From Sphagnum magellanicum (lineage: Eukaryota; Streptophyta; Sphagnopsida; Sphagnales; Sphagnaceae), in contig CM038914.1 of NCBI GenBank assembly GCA_021904315.1, positions 23,795,065-23,859,064 of the forward strand: DNA of 64,000 bases. Reading direction: 5' to 3'. The notes beneath the pieces are model-generated. The model saw nothing but the letters and a program-made list of their open reading frames with translations, searched no databases and was not told the DNA's origin. Positions 1 to 11,079 of this stretch are shown here, in pieces (the stretch's first letter is position 1; every line of letters begins with the position of its first letter). Made by a program: the position numbers and the translations under genes.

Positions 1-72
1 TATGAGACCAAAAGGTTAAGAGAAAAATATTTATTAGAGCAGTGAGCAAAAGGAATTTCAGTAGTGCGAAAT

Positions 73-228
73 ATGGGAAATTCATATTGCCTCAAGGGAA
101 AAGGAGTTGATCTTTCACAAGGGCCACCAAAAAGAAAGAGAGATGTTGTGCAGATCCCTGCTATGATTGAGACACCTTTGGTCCCCACTGAAAATGCTCC
201 TTCAAGCTCTAGATGGCACAGCAATGTG
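73..228 (+). CDS. Possible first exon of the HNL-type gene
   Basis: An ATG at 73 opens a short reading frame beginning M-G-N-S-Y-C, followed by a basic run (PPKRKRDV). A Gly at position 2 with Ser/Cys close behind is the pattern of an N-myristoylation/palmitoylation signal. A candidate donor (GTG|gtgctt) after base 228 leaves phase 0, which matches the phase-0 acceptor of the hydrolase exon at 1234. The reading frame continues to a stop at 279 if it is not spliced. No family similarity was recognised in these 52 codons, so the link to the downstream gene rests only on strand, spacing and splice phase. Confidence 0.3.
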
Positions 229-359
229 GTGCTTCTTCTTGACCTTTTCATGAGCTTTCTTTGCACAGTTTTTTCTTAGGCTTTCCGAAGTTACATGTTG
301 AAGTTTGATTCTTCTTTACTTTTTTTATTTTGTTTGGGTGTGAACAATTTTCCTTGACC

Positions 360-475
360 CTTACAACCATGATAGCTTGTCCTCACAAAGCATCAGGAGA
401 AGGAGGTCTAGTTCAGATTTGAACTCCCAACCAACAGCTTCACGACCATACCTTTTAGTCACTAGGGTACCTGAA
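360..475 (-). repeat. Possible tRNA-derived SINE head
   Basis: Read on the minus strand, about 475 to 410 gives an A-box-like stretch (CCTAGTGACTAAAAGG) and then a B-box-like stretch (GAGTTCAAATCTG) about 30 bases further on. This is the spacing of an internal RNA polymerase III promoter. The cloverleaf is not convincing as a functional tRNA (no clean acceptor stem), so a tRNA-derived SINE remnant is the better reading. The rest of 229-1233 shows nothing else that I can support as a gene. Confidence 0.3.
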
Positions 476-1233
476 TGTCCTCAATCATTTACAAGCTTCC
501 TTGTCATACATTTTCACTTTGCCTTACTCTCCAATTTGTTCGTTAGATAAAAACAATATGAAATGATGTTAAAAACAATAGAAAATGGAGTCTTCATTAT
601 ATCTTCTTACATTGGGCCAACGAGTCAATTGCCATAACAAATAGAATTGGTGAAAGCGAAATTTGTCAATTAGCATTGCCTATGAATATATTGAACTTGT
701 AAGGATTGGAATTGTCATTATAGATTATGAGTTATGTTCAATGTGTAACCTAAAGCAAAATATTAAAATGCTCTTGGACACTCTTATTGTGTTTGTGTCG
801 CAATTCCTTAAGAGTTGGAGGCCTTAGTGCCCAAATGTTGGGGAAAATGTCAAGAAATACATATGAACCAAACTAGATGGCTAAGCTAATCAACCCAAAC
901 TTGAAAAAATCCAATTCTTAGGATTAACCTTTATTGGTCGACATATGTTCCACCAATTATGTAACAATATTTACTTAATTGAACTATTTTTTGAAACTTT
1001 GAGGTCTATGACACACATGAATGATCTCCATTTGTTAGTCATGCAAGATAAATTTGGTATTCTTCAATTCATCTATTATTATCTTCTTGTTAAACTCAAT
1101 CTTTTCAATTAATTATTGCCTTTATCTAACTACTATAATTTGTATATTGTAGTTCTTTTATTTCATGTATAGTCAAATCATTTTTAAGAGATGTTTGAAG
1201 AATTGTGTTGACTTGTTTTCATTTTCTTTGCAG

Positions 1234-1532
1234 AAATATCTAGTGCATGATTTAAATCCCACTTGCAATTCCAATAATCCAAACTTGACCATTGTTTTTT
1301 TTCATGGAATTATTTTTGGCACAAATGATGAATGGAGGGAAACATGGACAACATGCCCCACCAACGATAGAGAAAAGTGCATATGTTGGCCAGAAAAGTG
1401 GCTACCCGAAGACTTGAACAACAATGTTCGAATTTTATCATTGTCCTATGATTCTAACATTATGGCAAGTGTTCACAATGATGTGACTAAAATTGGCAAA
1501 ACTCTCATTCAAAGTTTGGTTACAAATTCAAG
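1234..1532 (+). pseudogene. HNL hydrolase exon 1
   Basis: The acceptor is ...tttgcag before 1234 and the donor is TCAAG|gtgtga after 1532, leaving two bases that complete a Ser codon with the next exon. The peptide runs KYLVHDLNPTCNSN, then the strand-plus-oxyanion segment TIVFFHGIIFGTNDEW, then WLPEDL and the VRILSLSYDS strand. The His-Gly pair and the following WLPxDL...RILS.YDS pattern are typical of SERAC1-like lipase/hydrolase folds. No stop interrupts this exon. Confidence 0.75.
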
Positions 1533-1861
1533 GTGTGACAATCTCCTCTATTTATGGATACATTAATTACTACTCCTTGTGTACATTAAAGATAATTGTT
1601 TGCAACTTTAGAATTTCTTAAATGTTTTGCACAAGTTAATTGTTCATGTGTGCTAATATTGTGCTACACACCAACAAGTTTCAATTTATTTGAATTGTTA
1701 AATTCATGTAGGAGAACATAAAATGGGGCTAAAAATGAAAATGTTCATGTTTGAAGATAATAGCAAAGCCTATGTTCATATTATAAGCTCATCGTACAAC
1801 TAGTTTGGTTTTGATGACAATTTTTAATTTGCATTTTTTGAGGCTTTATCTTCGGTAGTGT

Positions 1862-1885
1862 AATTGAATTGAATTGAATTGAATT
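1862..1885. repeat. (AATTG)n microsatellite
   Basis: About five head-to-tail copies of a 5-bp unit inside the first hydrolase intron. No other element is seen in this intron. Confidence 0.8.
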
Positions 1886-2271
1886 AATACATGTGTAGAA
1901 AATTTGCATGCATTCCATTGCAAAAAAATTGTTTTCAAAAAAGGGTATATCTTTATTTTATTTAATATAAAAAAATTCAATGATATTTCCAAAGTAACAC
2001 ATAGAAGATGAATTGTACATTAACACAAGAATGTAAACACCTACATACTTGTAAATAATAATAATTTTACCAAAACATGGTTGTCACATTTTTTAGGTAG
2101 ATTAATGGAACCAATAAATGAAAAATGACAAATGATGAGCAAATCAATTATGAACTCATGGCTTAGGTCATGTGTGAATTGGAAAATTGCCCCAAGTATA
2201 ATAGGATAAATTTGTACATGCTAATACAATGTTGATAACAAAATTTTGGTGCATTGTTGAATATTTTGTAG

Positions 2272-2680
2272 TTATCAATCCCTTTGGGATGGACCGATGG
2301 CATTAGTTGCTTATAGTTTTGGAGGCCTTGTACTCAAAAGCTTGGTGGTTCAAGCTCGCAAACATGTACATCAAAGCCTAAGAAATGATTTGGATGATGA
2401 AGTACACAAACGTTGTAAGACATTTTTGAACAATGTTGAAGCTATAATATTTTATAATGTACCACATACTGGTGGTACCCAATCTTTATCGAATTATTCC
2501 ACTTGGCAACATCAAAAAATCAACACATTGAACAAGTATGCAACCCAATTTGGTTTTTTTTTAAATTTAAAATCATTCGACCCACAAATGGAGCACCTTT
2601 CAATGGATTTTTAAAATTCTATTCATGAAGACCTCAACATTTATGCATTTGGCAAAGGATTACCACTTGACGAAAATTGG
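2272..2680 (+). pseudogene. HNL hydrolase exon 2 with in-frame stop
   Basis: The acceptor is attttgtag before 2272 and the donor is AATTGG|gtagga after 2680. It carries the nucleophile elbow as A-Y-S-F-G-G followed by LVLKSLVVQA; the first Gly of the usual G-x-S-x-G is Ala here. After HLSMDF a TAA at 2612-2614 interrupts the frame. The same frame continues for 22 further codons (NSIHEDLNIYAFGKGLPLDENW) exactly to the donor site, showing that the stop is a later lesion and not the natural end. Confidence 0.75.
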
Positions 2681-3189
2681 GTAGGATTTTCATTTCACCA
2701 CATTGAAAGTTATCCAACTTGGTTCATTAGTTGAACATATTTTGTATTATCAAAACTTGTCTGGGATCAAGGATTCAATACTTTTGAATATATTAATGTG
2801 GTGAATGGGTCATGTGTTTTATGAACTTTGTTTCATGAATTATTATTGATGGAAAGGAAATTTTGATTGATTTCAAACATCAAAAAATAGGTTTTAAATG
2901 TTCCTTTCATCAAATCAATTCCATATAAATATTTGTAAGGAAAATCATAACATCATTAAAACATGTAAGATTAATGAGATTAAAAACCAATAACTTTGTG
3001 ATGTATTTATAATTTGCTTGCCAAAGGGTTGAAGGAAATTAATTTTACACAAAATTTGATTATGATTCAAACATCAATAGTTATTGAATTTAATTTCCAC
3101 CACCATTTGGAATTACAATGTTATAAGTTAAAACATAAGTGAACAAACAAATCAATGAGTTCCATTAACTTAGTATTTTGCACATGCAG

Positions 3190-3342
3190 GGAATTTTAGT
3201 GCCATATGCCTCAGCTATTCAGTTGTCAAACAACAACCATTACAAAATTGAGGATGTTAATCACTTGACAATTTGCAAGCCGCCAAACAAAGATCATCCA
3301 AGTTATTATTTATTGTTAAAATGTTTGAAAATATGTATGGAG
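3190..3342 (+). pseudogene. HNL hydrolase exon 3 (catalytic His segment)
   Basis: Exactly 51 codons between acceptor cacatgcag and donor ATGGAG|gtaaaa, phase 0 at both ends. The peptide contains IEDVNHLTICKPPNKDHPSYY. In SERAC1-like hydrolases the motif D-x-x-H-x-x-I-C-K-P supplies the catalytic histidine, so this is the C-terminal end of the hydrolase domain. No lesion is seen. Confidence 0.7.
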
Positions 3343-3509
3343 GTAAAAACATGAAATCTAAGTCTTTTGATTTCATATGTGTTCATGTAATTTGATACAC
3401 ATTAGGTCATAGCACACTTGATGTGTATTGCATGTGCAATGTCATATATATTAGTTATGAAATAAAAAAGATAACATATAAATGACTTATATTTTGTGAA
3501 TTTTGATAG

Positions 3510-4561
3510 AAAAATATATTGCTTTCATGTTTGCCATGTCACGAGGTGGCATTGATTGACAAAGCAAAAGACATAAACATCTTATTACAAAAGGAATCTA
3601 TTGTTGGTTTGGTTGGAATGGGTGGGATTGGGAAGACCATTTTGTGCAAAAAAATTTATCATTTGTTCCACAACCAATATGACAAATCTAGTTTTTTGGA
3701 GGATGTGAAATCAAAGGACAATATCAATGATGTCATAAAACAACTCCTACATGATTTGTGTGGCAAAAGGATGAAAATGTGAATCAAAAAGACCTTGACC
3801 AAATTAGGCAATGTATGATATCGAAGAAAGTGTTAGTGGTGGTGGATGATGTTGGTAATGCCAAGAACCTTACATCCTTGCAATTTCTCATTGATAAGGC
3901 TACCAAGAATGCAATTTCTAAAAGCAAAGTACTTGTGAATTGTCGAAATTGGCAAATTTTGAAATCTCATGTAAGTGAGGATGGAAAAATGGTCATGAAA
4001 TTTTTGGAAGAAGAGCAAGCAAAGGAACTATTTATGTTCCATGCATTCAGTAATGCAAATCATGTTCCAACAAAGGATTTCAAAGATATATGTATGAAGA
4101 TTATAGAAGCTTGTGGGGGGCTCCCTTTAAATCTTCTAGTATTGGGTTCTTTTTTGTGCAATATTAAAGAATTAGAAATTTGGGAAGGTGCATTGAGAAA
4201 ATTGAAAAGTGGGCAAAATCTCACAAGGGGCAATGTTAATGAAGAGCTTTGGAGTAAATTAAAAATTTCTTATGAGCAGTTGGATGAACTACATCAAAAC
4301 ATCTTTTTGGATATTGCTTATTTTTTGGGTGGTTTGAAAATAAGTACACTTTGTCGAGTGTGGAGTGGAGATTATTTAAACCCAAAGTTTGAATTACAAA
4401 ATTTACAACATAGATCTTTAATCCAATGGGCAGATGATGGAATCTTGCACATACACGAACAATTACCAAACATGGGTTAAAATATTGCAATGGAACTTCC
4501 AATTATGAATCGATTTATATGGAAATCGAATAAGTCAAATTTCCTTTTACAAAAGGATGAG
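3510..4561 (+). pseudogene. NB-ARC exon of the HNL gene, frameshifted
   Basis: Encodes a nucleotide-binding NB-ARC domain: Walker A GMGGIGKT, kinase-2 VLVVVDDV, an RNBS-B-like SKVLVNCRNW, GLPL motif as CGGLPLNLLVLGSF, an RNBS-D-like FLDIAYFLGG, and IHEQL in the MHD position. The domain would act as an ATP/ADP switch. The first part reads in the frame of 3519; from about 3770 the frame shifts to that of 3758. The sequence ggcaaaagg at the junction is best explained by loss of one A. A TAA at 4478-4480 follows HEQLPNMG, with NIAMELP continuing in frame. The acceptor is tttgatag before 3510; the donor is at 4562. Confidence 0.8.
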
Positions 4562-4751
4562 GTTGTCACCATACTATTTCAATCGTATAATTTTATTTTG
4601 ATTTCTTAGGAATTTTTTTTAATGTCCAAAATCAAATGTTTTACCTTTCAATCTTGATTTTATAAATACATGTTTTTATAAACACACATTGGCATTAGGA
4701 TGAAATGTTATTTTATATTGATAATCCTTTTGTTTTCATTTCATGTGATAG

Positions 4752-7700
4752 GTGGTGGAAAATCTAGAAGGCATCTCATTGAAAAAATGTGACAATTTGC
4801 CTACATTGTCCCAAATTGGCTCAAAGGGATTTCGCAACCTTAGGTTGGTTGACCTAATAGAAGCTTCACCAACTATTGTGAAAATTTTCATCGAAGGGAG
4901 AAATTTGAATAATGTTAAGTGGATGTACTTCAAAAAATGCATGATTCGAAAGTTACCAAATAATTTGTTTTATTGTTTACAATTAAAAGTACTTGATTTG
5001 ACACAGTGCCTAAGTTTGGAAAAAATACCTTCATCTATTGGCCAATTGAATGCATTCCAAGAGCCTGATTTGAATGGGTGTTCCAACTTGAAAAAACTAC
5101 ATTCATCTATTGGCCAATTGAATGCACTCCAAGAGTTGAATTTGAATGGGTGTTCCAACTTGAAAGAACTACCTTCATCTATTGGCCAATTGAATGCACT
5201 CCAAATGCTTGATTTGAATGGGTGTTCCAACTTAAAAGAACTACCTTCATCTATTGGCCAATTGAATGCACTCCAAATGCTTGATTTGAATGGGTGTTCC
5301 AACTTGAAAGAACTACCTTCATCTATTGGCCAATTGAATGCACTCCAAAAACTTTATTTGAATGGGTGTTTCAATTTGAAAGAACTACCTTCATTTATTG
5401 GCCAATTAAATGCACTCCAAAAGTTTGATTTATCACGATGTTCCAAGTTGAAACAACTACCTTCATCTATTAGGCAATTGAACGCACTCCAAGTGCTTGA
5501 TTTGAATGGGTGTTCCAACTTGAAAGAACTACCTTCATATATTGGCTAATTGAATACACTCCAAATGTTTTATTTGAATGGGTTTTCCAACTTGAAAGAA
5601 CTACCTTCATCTATTGGCCAATTGAATACAGTCCAAGTGCTTCATTTGAATGGATGTTCGGAGTTGAAAGAACTACCTTCATCTATTGGGCAATTGAATG
5701 CACTCCAAGTGCTTGATTTGAATGGGTGTGCCGAGTTAAGAGAACTACCTTCATCTATTGGGCAATTGGATGCACTCCAAAACCTTGATTTGAATGGGTG
5801 TTCCGAGTTGAAAGATTTGCCTTCATGTATTAAGCAATTGAATGCACTCCAAGTGCTCCATTTGAATGGGTGTTCTAAGTTGAAAGAATTACCTTCATCT
5901 ATTGGCCAATTGAATGCACTCCAAAACCTTGATTTGTCAAGGTGTTACAACTTGAAGGAACTACCTTCATCTATTGGCCAATTGAATGCACTCCAACTGT
6001 TTCATTTGAATGGATGTTCGGAGTTGAAAGAACTACCTTCATCTATTAGGAAATTGAATGCACTCCAAGTGCTTGATTTGAATGGGTGTGCCAAGTTAAA
6101 AGAACTACCTTCATCTATTAGGCAATTGAACGCACTCCAAGTGCTTAATTTGAATAGGTGTGTCGAGTTAAAAGAACTACCTTCATCTATCGGGCAATTG
6201 AATGCATTCCAAAACCTTGATTTGTTACGTTGTTTCCACTTGAAAGAACTACCTTCATCTATTGGGCAATTGAATGCACTCCAAGTGCTTGATTTGAATG
6301 GGTGTGCCAAGTTAAAAGAACTACCTTCATCTATTGGGCAATTGGATGCACTCCAAGTGTTTGATTTGAATGGGTGTTCCGAATTGAAAGATTTGCTTTC
6401 ATGTATTGGGCAATTGAATGCACTCCAAGTGCTTCATTTGAATGGGTATTCTGAGTTGAAAGAATTACCTTCATCTATTGGCCAATGGAATGCACTCCAA
6501 AACCTTGATTTGTCAAGGTGTTACAACTTGAAGGAACTACCTTCATCTATTGGCCAATTGAATGCACTCCAACTATTTCATTTGAATGGATGTTCGGAGT
6601 TGAAAGAACTACCTTCATCTATTAGGAAATTGAATGCACTCCAAGTGCTTGATTTGAATGGGTGTGCCAAGTTAAAAGAACTACCTTCATCTATTGGGCA
6701 ATTGAATGCACTCCAAGTGCTTAATTTGAATGGGTGTGTCGAGTTAAAAGAACTACCTTCATCTATTGTGCAATTGAATGCACTCCAAAACCTTGATTTG
6801 TCATGTTGTTTCCACTTGAAAGAACTACCTTCATCTATTGGGCAATTGAATGCATTCCAAGTGCTTGATTTGAATGGGTGTGCCAAGTTAAAAGAACTAC
6901 CTTCATCTATTGGGCAATTGGATGCACTCCAAGTGCTTGATTTGAATGGGTGTTCCAAGTTGAAAGATTTGCCTTCATGTATTGGGCAATTGAATGCACT
7001 CCAAGTGCTTCATTTGAATGGGTGTTCTAAGTTGAAAGAATTACCTTCATCTATTGGCCAATTGAATACACTCCAAAACCTTGATTTGTCAAGGTGTTGC
7101 AATTTGAAGGAACTATCTTCATCTATTGGCCAATTGAATGCAGTCCAACTATTTCATTTGAATGGATGTTCGGAGTTGAAAGAACTACCTTCATCTATAA
7201 GGAAATTGAATGCACTCCAAGTGCTTGATTTGAATGGGTGTGCCAAGTTAAAAGAACTACCTTCATCTATTGGGCAATTGAATGCACTCCAAATGCTTGA
7301 TTTGAATGGGTGTGTCGAGTTAAAAGAACTACCTTCATCTATTGGGTAATTGAATGCACTCCAAAACCTTGATTTGTCACGTTGTTTCCACTTGAAAGAA
7401 CTACCTTCATCTATTGGGCAATTGAATGCACTCCAAAACCTTGATTTGAATGGGTGTGCTGAGTTAAAAGAACTACCTTCATCTATTGGGCAATTGGATG
7501 CACTCCAAGTGTTTGATTTGAATGGGTGTTCCGAATTGAAAGATTTGCCTTCATGTATTGGGCAATTGAATGCACTCCAAGTGCTTCATTTGAATGGGTG
7601 TTCTAAGTTGAAAAAATTACCTTCGTCTATTGGCCAATTGAATGCACTCCAAAACCTTGATTTGTCAAGGTGTTGCAACTTGAAGGAACTACCTTCATCT

Positions 7701-9390
7701 ATTGGGCAATTGAATGCATTCCAAGTGTTTGATTTGAATGGGTGTTCTAAGTTGAAAGAACTACCTTCATCTATTGGGCAATTGAGTGCACTCCAAAAAA
7801 TTTATTTATATAAGTGTCACAACTTGAAAAAACTACCTTCATCTATTGGGCAATTGAATGCACTCCAAGTGCTTGATTTGAATGGGTGTGTCAAATTGAA
7901 AGAACTACCTTCATCTATTGGCCAATTGAATACACTCCAAAAGCTTCATTTGTCATGGTGTTTCGAATTGAAAGAACTACCTTCATCTATTGGCCAATTG
8001 AATGCATTCCAAAAGCTTGATTTGTCATGTTGTTTCCACTTGAAAGAATTATCTTCATTTATTGGCCAATTGAATACACTCCAAGTGTTCCACTTGTCAT
8101 GTTGTTTCAAATTGAATGAACTACCTTCATCTATTGGTCAATTGAATGCACTGCAAGAATTTTATTTGTATGACTTTCGCAACTTAAAAGAATTACCTTC
8201 ATCTATTGGGCAATTGAATGCACTCCAAAAGCTTGATTTGAAAAGGTGTTTCGAGTTGAAAGAACTACCTTCATGTATTGGCCAATTGAATGCACTACAA
8301 GAACTTTATTTGTATGATTGTCACAACTTAAAAGAATTACCTTCATCTATTGGGCAAGTGAATGCACTCCAAGTGTTTGATTTGAATGGGTGTTCCAAGC
8401 TAAAAGAACTACCTTCATCTATTGACCAATTGAATGCACTCCAAAAGCTTGATTTGAAAAGGTGTCACAACTTAAAAGAACTACCTTCATATATTGGGCA
8501 ATTTAATGCACTCTAAAACTTTGATTTGCAAGGTTGTTCCGAGTTGAAGGAACTACCTTCATATATTGGGCAATTTAATGCACTCCAAAAGCTTGATTTG
8601 AAAGGTTGTTCCGAGTTGAAGGAACTACCTGCATCTATTGGCCAATTGAATGCACTTCAAAAGCTTCATTTGAATGGGTGTTCTGAGTTGAATGCACTCC
8701 AAAAATTTGATTTGTCATGGTGTTTCAAGTTGAAAGAACTACTTTCATTTATTGACCAATTGAATGCACTTCAAAAGCTTGATTTGAATGGGTGTTCCAA
8801 GTTGAAAGAACTATCTTCATCTATTGGCCAATTGAATGCACTTCAAAAGCTTCATTTGAATGGGTGTTCTGAGTTGAATGAACTACCTTCATTTATTGGC
8901 CAATTGAATACACTCCAAGTGCTCCACTTATCATGTTGTTTCGAGTTGAAAGAAATACCTTCATCTATTGGCCAATTGAATGCACTCCAAAAGTTTGATT
9001 TGTCATGGTGTTGCAACTTGAAAGAACTATATTCATCTATTGGCCAATTGAATGCACTCCAAGAATTTGATTTGTTAAGGTGTTACAACTTGAAAAAAAA
9101 TACCTTCATCTATTGGTTAATTGAATGCACTCCAAGAATTTGATTTGTCAAGGTGTTGCAACTTTAAAGAACTACCTCCATCTATTGGGCAATTGAATGC
9201 ACTCCAAAAGCTTGATTTGAATGGGTGTTCTGAGTTGAAAGAATTGCCTTCATCTATTGGTCAATTGAATGCATTCCAAAAGCTTGATTTGAATGGGTGT
9301 TGCAACTTGAAAGAACTACCTTCATTTATTGGTCAATTGAATGCACTCCAAATGTTTTGTTTGGACCGTGAGTGTCCCAATTTAAGATAA
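4752..9390 (+). pseudogene. LRR exon with about 60 near-identical 24-residue repeats
   Basis: After a short linker (VENLEGISLKKCDNLPTL) come LRRs of consensus LxxLDLNGCSxLKELPSSIGQLNALQ. The IGQLN landmark occurs at a strict 72-bp spacing from 5037 to 9328, about 61 units. The register is broken only by one 30-bp deletion near 8690 and a 1-bp insertion in an A-run near 9095. The frame is interrupted by TAA at 5547, 7347, 8514 and, after the frameshift, 9117; a further TAA lies at 9388. The first four replace CAA (Gln) in otherwise conserved IGQLN or ALQ positions. This domain would be the ligand- or effector-sensing part. An array this long and uniform is unusual for an NLR. Confidence 0.85.
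5643..7680 (+). repeat. Higher-order LRR repeat, 8 x 72 = 576 bp
   Basis: The distinctive unit starting gatttgtcaaggtgtt (protein DLSRC) recurs at 5931, 6507, 7083 and 7659, exactly 576 bp apart each time. The seven LRRs between these landmarks also recur in the same order (LFHLNGCSEL, RKLNALQ, NGCAKL, NGCVEL, FHLKEL, LDALQV, KDLPSC). Three complete units and a partial unit on the left are present. This is direct evidence of block duplication by unequal crossover on top of the basic 72-bp tandem array. Confidence 0.85.
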
Positions 9391-10340
9391 CTACCTTCAT
9401 CTATTAGGCAATTGAATGCACTCCAAATCTTTATTGATAAAAATTCTCTAACTTGATAGCATCATGAAAGAAGTACATTCATCTATTCGTTAATTGAATG
9501 CACTCAAAATGCTTCATTTATCAAAGTGTTCCAACTTGAGATAATTATTTTTCTCTAGTAGCCAATTGAATACAATTCAAAAGCTTCATTTGTGAAGGTG
9601 TTCCAATTTGAAATTAAAAACTATTTTCATTTATTGGTCTCTGAATGCACTTGAAAATCTTGATTTGTGTGAATGCTTCAACTTGTAAGAATTACTTCCA
9701 TGTACATTTGCCAATTAAATGCACTCCAAAAGTTTTTGTTGTGGGAATGTACCAACTTGTAAGAATTACTTACATTTGTTGACCAATTTGATGTATTCAA
9801 CGATTTTAATTTGTTCAGGTGTTTCAATTTGAAAATCCCAACTATTTTGGAGCTCATGGAATATTCTTAACACCCACATGGTCTACAATTGAATTCTAGT
9901 TGAAACGTTGACTTGGAAAATTACACACTCTATAATCAAACCTCTCAGGATGGTGTGCCAACTAAGAAAGTCCCATGTTCAACTATTTTGGTCAATTACA
10001 AAACATAGTGATGCATGATAGATCACACATGGATGGATGACATTGAGATTGGGATTAATGTCTTTGTTGCAAGTGCACGGCATCATTGTTTTTCAACTAC
10101 AACTACAAGTTGAAAGGCAAAAAATGAATGTTCAGCACTCTTACATACTATGTCAACACCTCAATTGCAAGTTTTATTTAGTAAACATGACAACGACCAT
10201 TGTGCCATGCTCTACAAACATTGGTATGCATGGTTATGGTTTTAAGAAACAAATATTTATTGAGGTTGTCAAAGCCACCACTGCCACAATGATGAAAATA
10301 TGTTCGTTCTTTTTGAAAGACCCCAATAGTTAGATTTTGA
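9391..10340 (+). pseudogene. Decayed LRR tail and possible HNL C-terminal region
   Basis: Up to about 9840 the 72-bp unit is still recognisable (ttgaatgcactc, cttcatctatt, gatttgt landmarks) but is full of stops and small indels, so the 3' LRRs are older or less homogenised than those before 9390. From about 10020 to 10250 a plus-strand frame reads DDIEIGINVFVASARHHCF, one TGA, then a further coding-looking stretch (SALLHTMSTPQLQVLFSKHD). I do not recognise it; its position suggests the original C terminus of the receptor. Confidence 0.4.
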
Positions 10341-10611
10341 ACTCTATCAAGTTAATTGATGATTTGTTAAAAACATTCAAATCCTAGGTTCCATGATAGA
10401 TGGTGGGCAAAAATGATTCAACTTCCAAGAAAACATTATTCCCATTAGGATGTGATCTTTCACCCAACTCCGTATTATAAGAAATTTGGCATTAAGAAAA
10501 AATATAATAAAACTACTTTTCTTTATACTTCAATGCATGAAAAATATATAAGGACAAGGATAACTTGATGCCCAAGAAAAGAAAGGACCTTTTCGTCAAT
10601 AAAAGCACTAT
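10341..10611. other. Non-coding stretch
   Basis: No gene, RNA or repeat that I can support. Confidence 0.6.
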
Positions 10612-10880
10612 CACTAGTAGAAAAAGGCTAAAATGTAATCAAATGATTTGTGACTACATGCAACTAATTGTTGTTGACAACTAACATTTGTGACTAAAAA
10701 TCACATCACACATTTTTTGGTCACATTTATGACTATGTTGCAACTATTTATAGGTTTTTCATTCTTCCAATGGGATGACTTTTCACATTATTTTCATCTT
10801 AGAAGGCCTTTGTATGGCCCATTAGTTGCAAAAGTGACCAAAAAATGGCAACTAATACTTATTAATACATTAAGTTATGT
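10612..10880 (+). mobile_element. CACTA-transposon-like left end
   Basis: Starts CACTAGTAGAAAAAGG, the general form of CACTA (En/Spm) terminal repeats. Short motifs recur soon after in both orientations (TTGTGACTA, GCAACTA, TTAGTTGC), resembling the subterminal repeats to which such transposases bind. I could not find the matching right end (a TTTTTCTACTAGTG-like sequence), so this may be a truncated end. Confidence 0.35.
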
Positions 10881-11079
10881 ATATTACTAATTTCGTATAA
10901 GATTAGTCATGTGTTTTATGTTTAGGTGACTAACAATTATGTATAGTAAGCCTTATGTATACATTATGTATTCCACATTCATAATGGTATATATATGTAT
11001 TTTTTCGTGGATTAATCATGCATGGTTTGAAAAACATATTATTGTATGTTAGCTTCATATTAGGGTCTATGTAAAGGTG

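Larger units (their letters stand above)
1234..9390 (+). pseudogene. Alpha/beta-hydrolase-NB-ARC-LRR (HNL-type) disease-resistance gene, pseudogene
   Basis: Five consecutive plus-strand exons join in phase: 1234-1532, 2272-2680, 3190-3342, 3510-4561 and 4752 onward. Together they encode a SERAC1/DUF676-like hydrolase, an NB-ARC ATPase and a very long LRR domain. This architecture is known from bryophytes (HNL class, described in Marchantia) and would act as an intracellular immune receptor. Splice sites are canonical GT-AG. The gene is broken by an in-frame TAA at 2612-2614, a 1-bp loss in an A-run near 3770, a TAA at 4478-4480, and TAA stops at 5547, 7347, 8514 and 9117. Otherwise the protein is easily readable, so inactivation is recent relative to the surrounding transposon relics. 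A possible 5' exon lies at 73-228. Confidence 0.85.

Noticed and set aside
360-475. Functional tRNA gene.
   Set aside because: No matching acceptor stem or plausible anticodon arm; only the promoter-like boxes are recognisable.
4970-6958. Long antisense frames over the LRR array (110, 102 and 126 codons).
   Set aside because: They are forced by the 72-bp coding repeat: absence of stops in one antisense unit repeats in all. They give a repetitive peptide with no domain.
5009-9390. CRISPR-like array because of regular repeats.
   Set aside because: The entire 72-bp unit is conserved and codes for LRRs; there are no unique spacers, and the organism is a plant.
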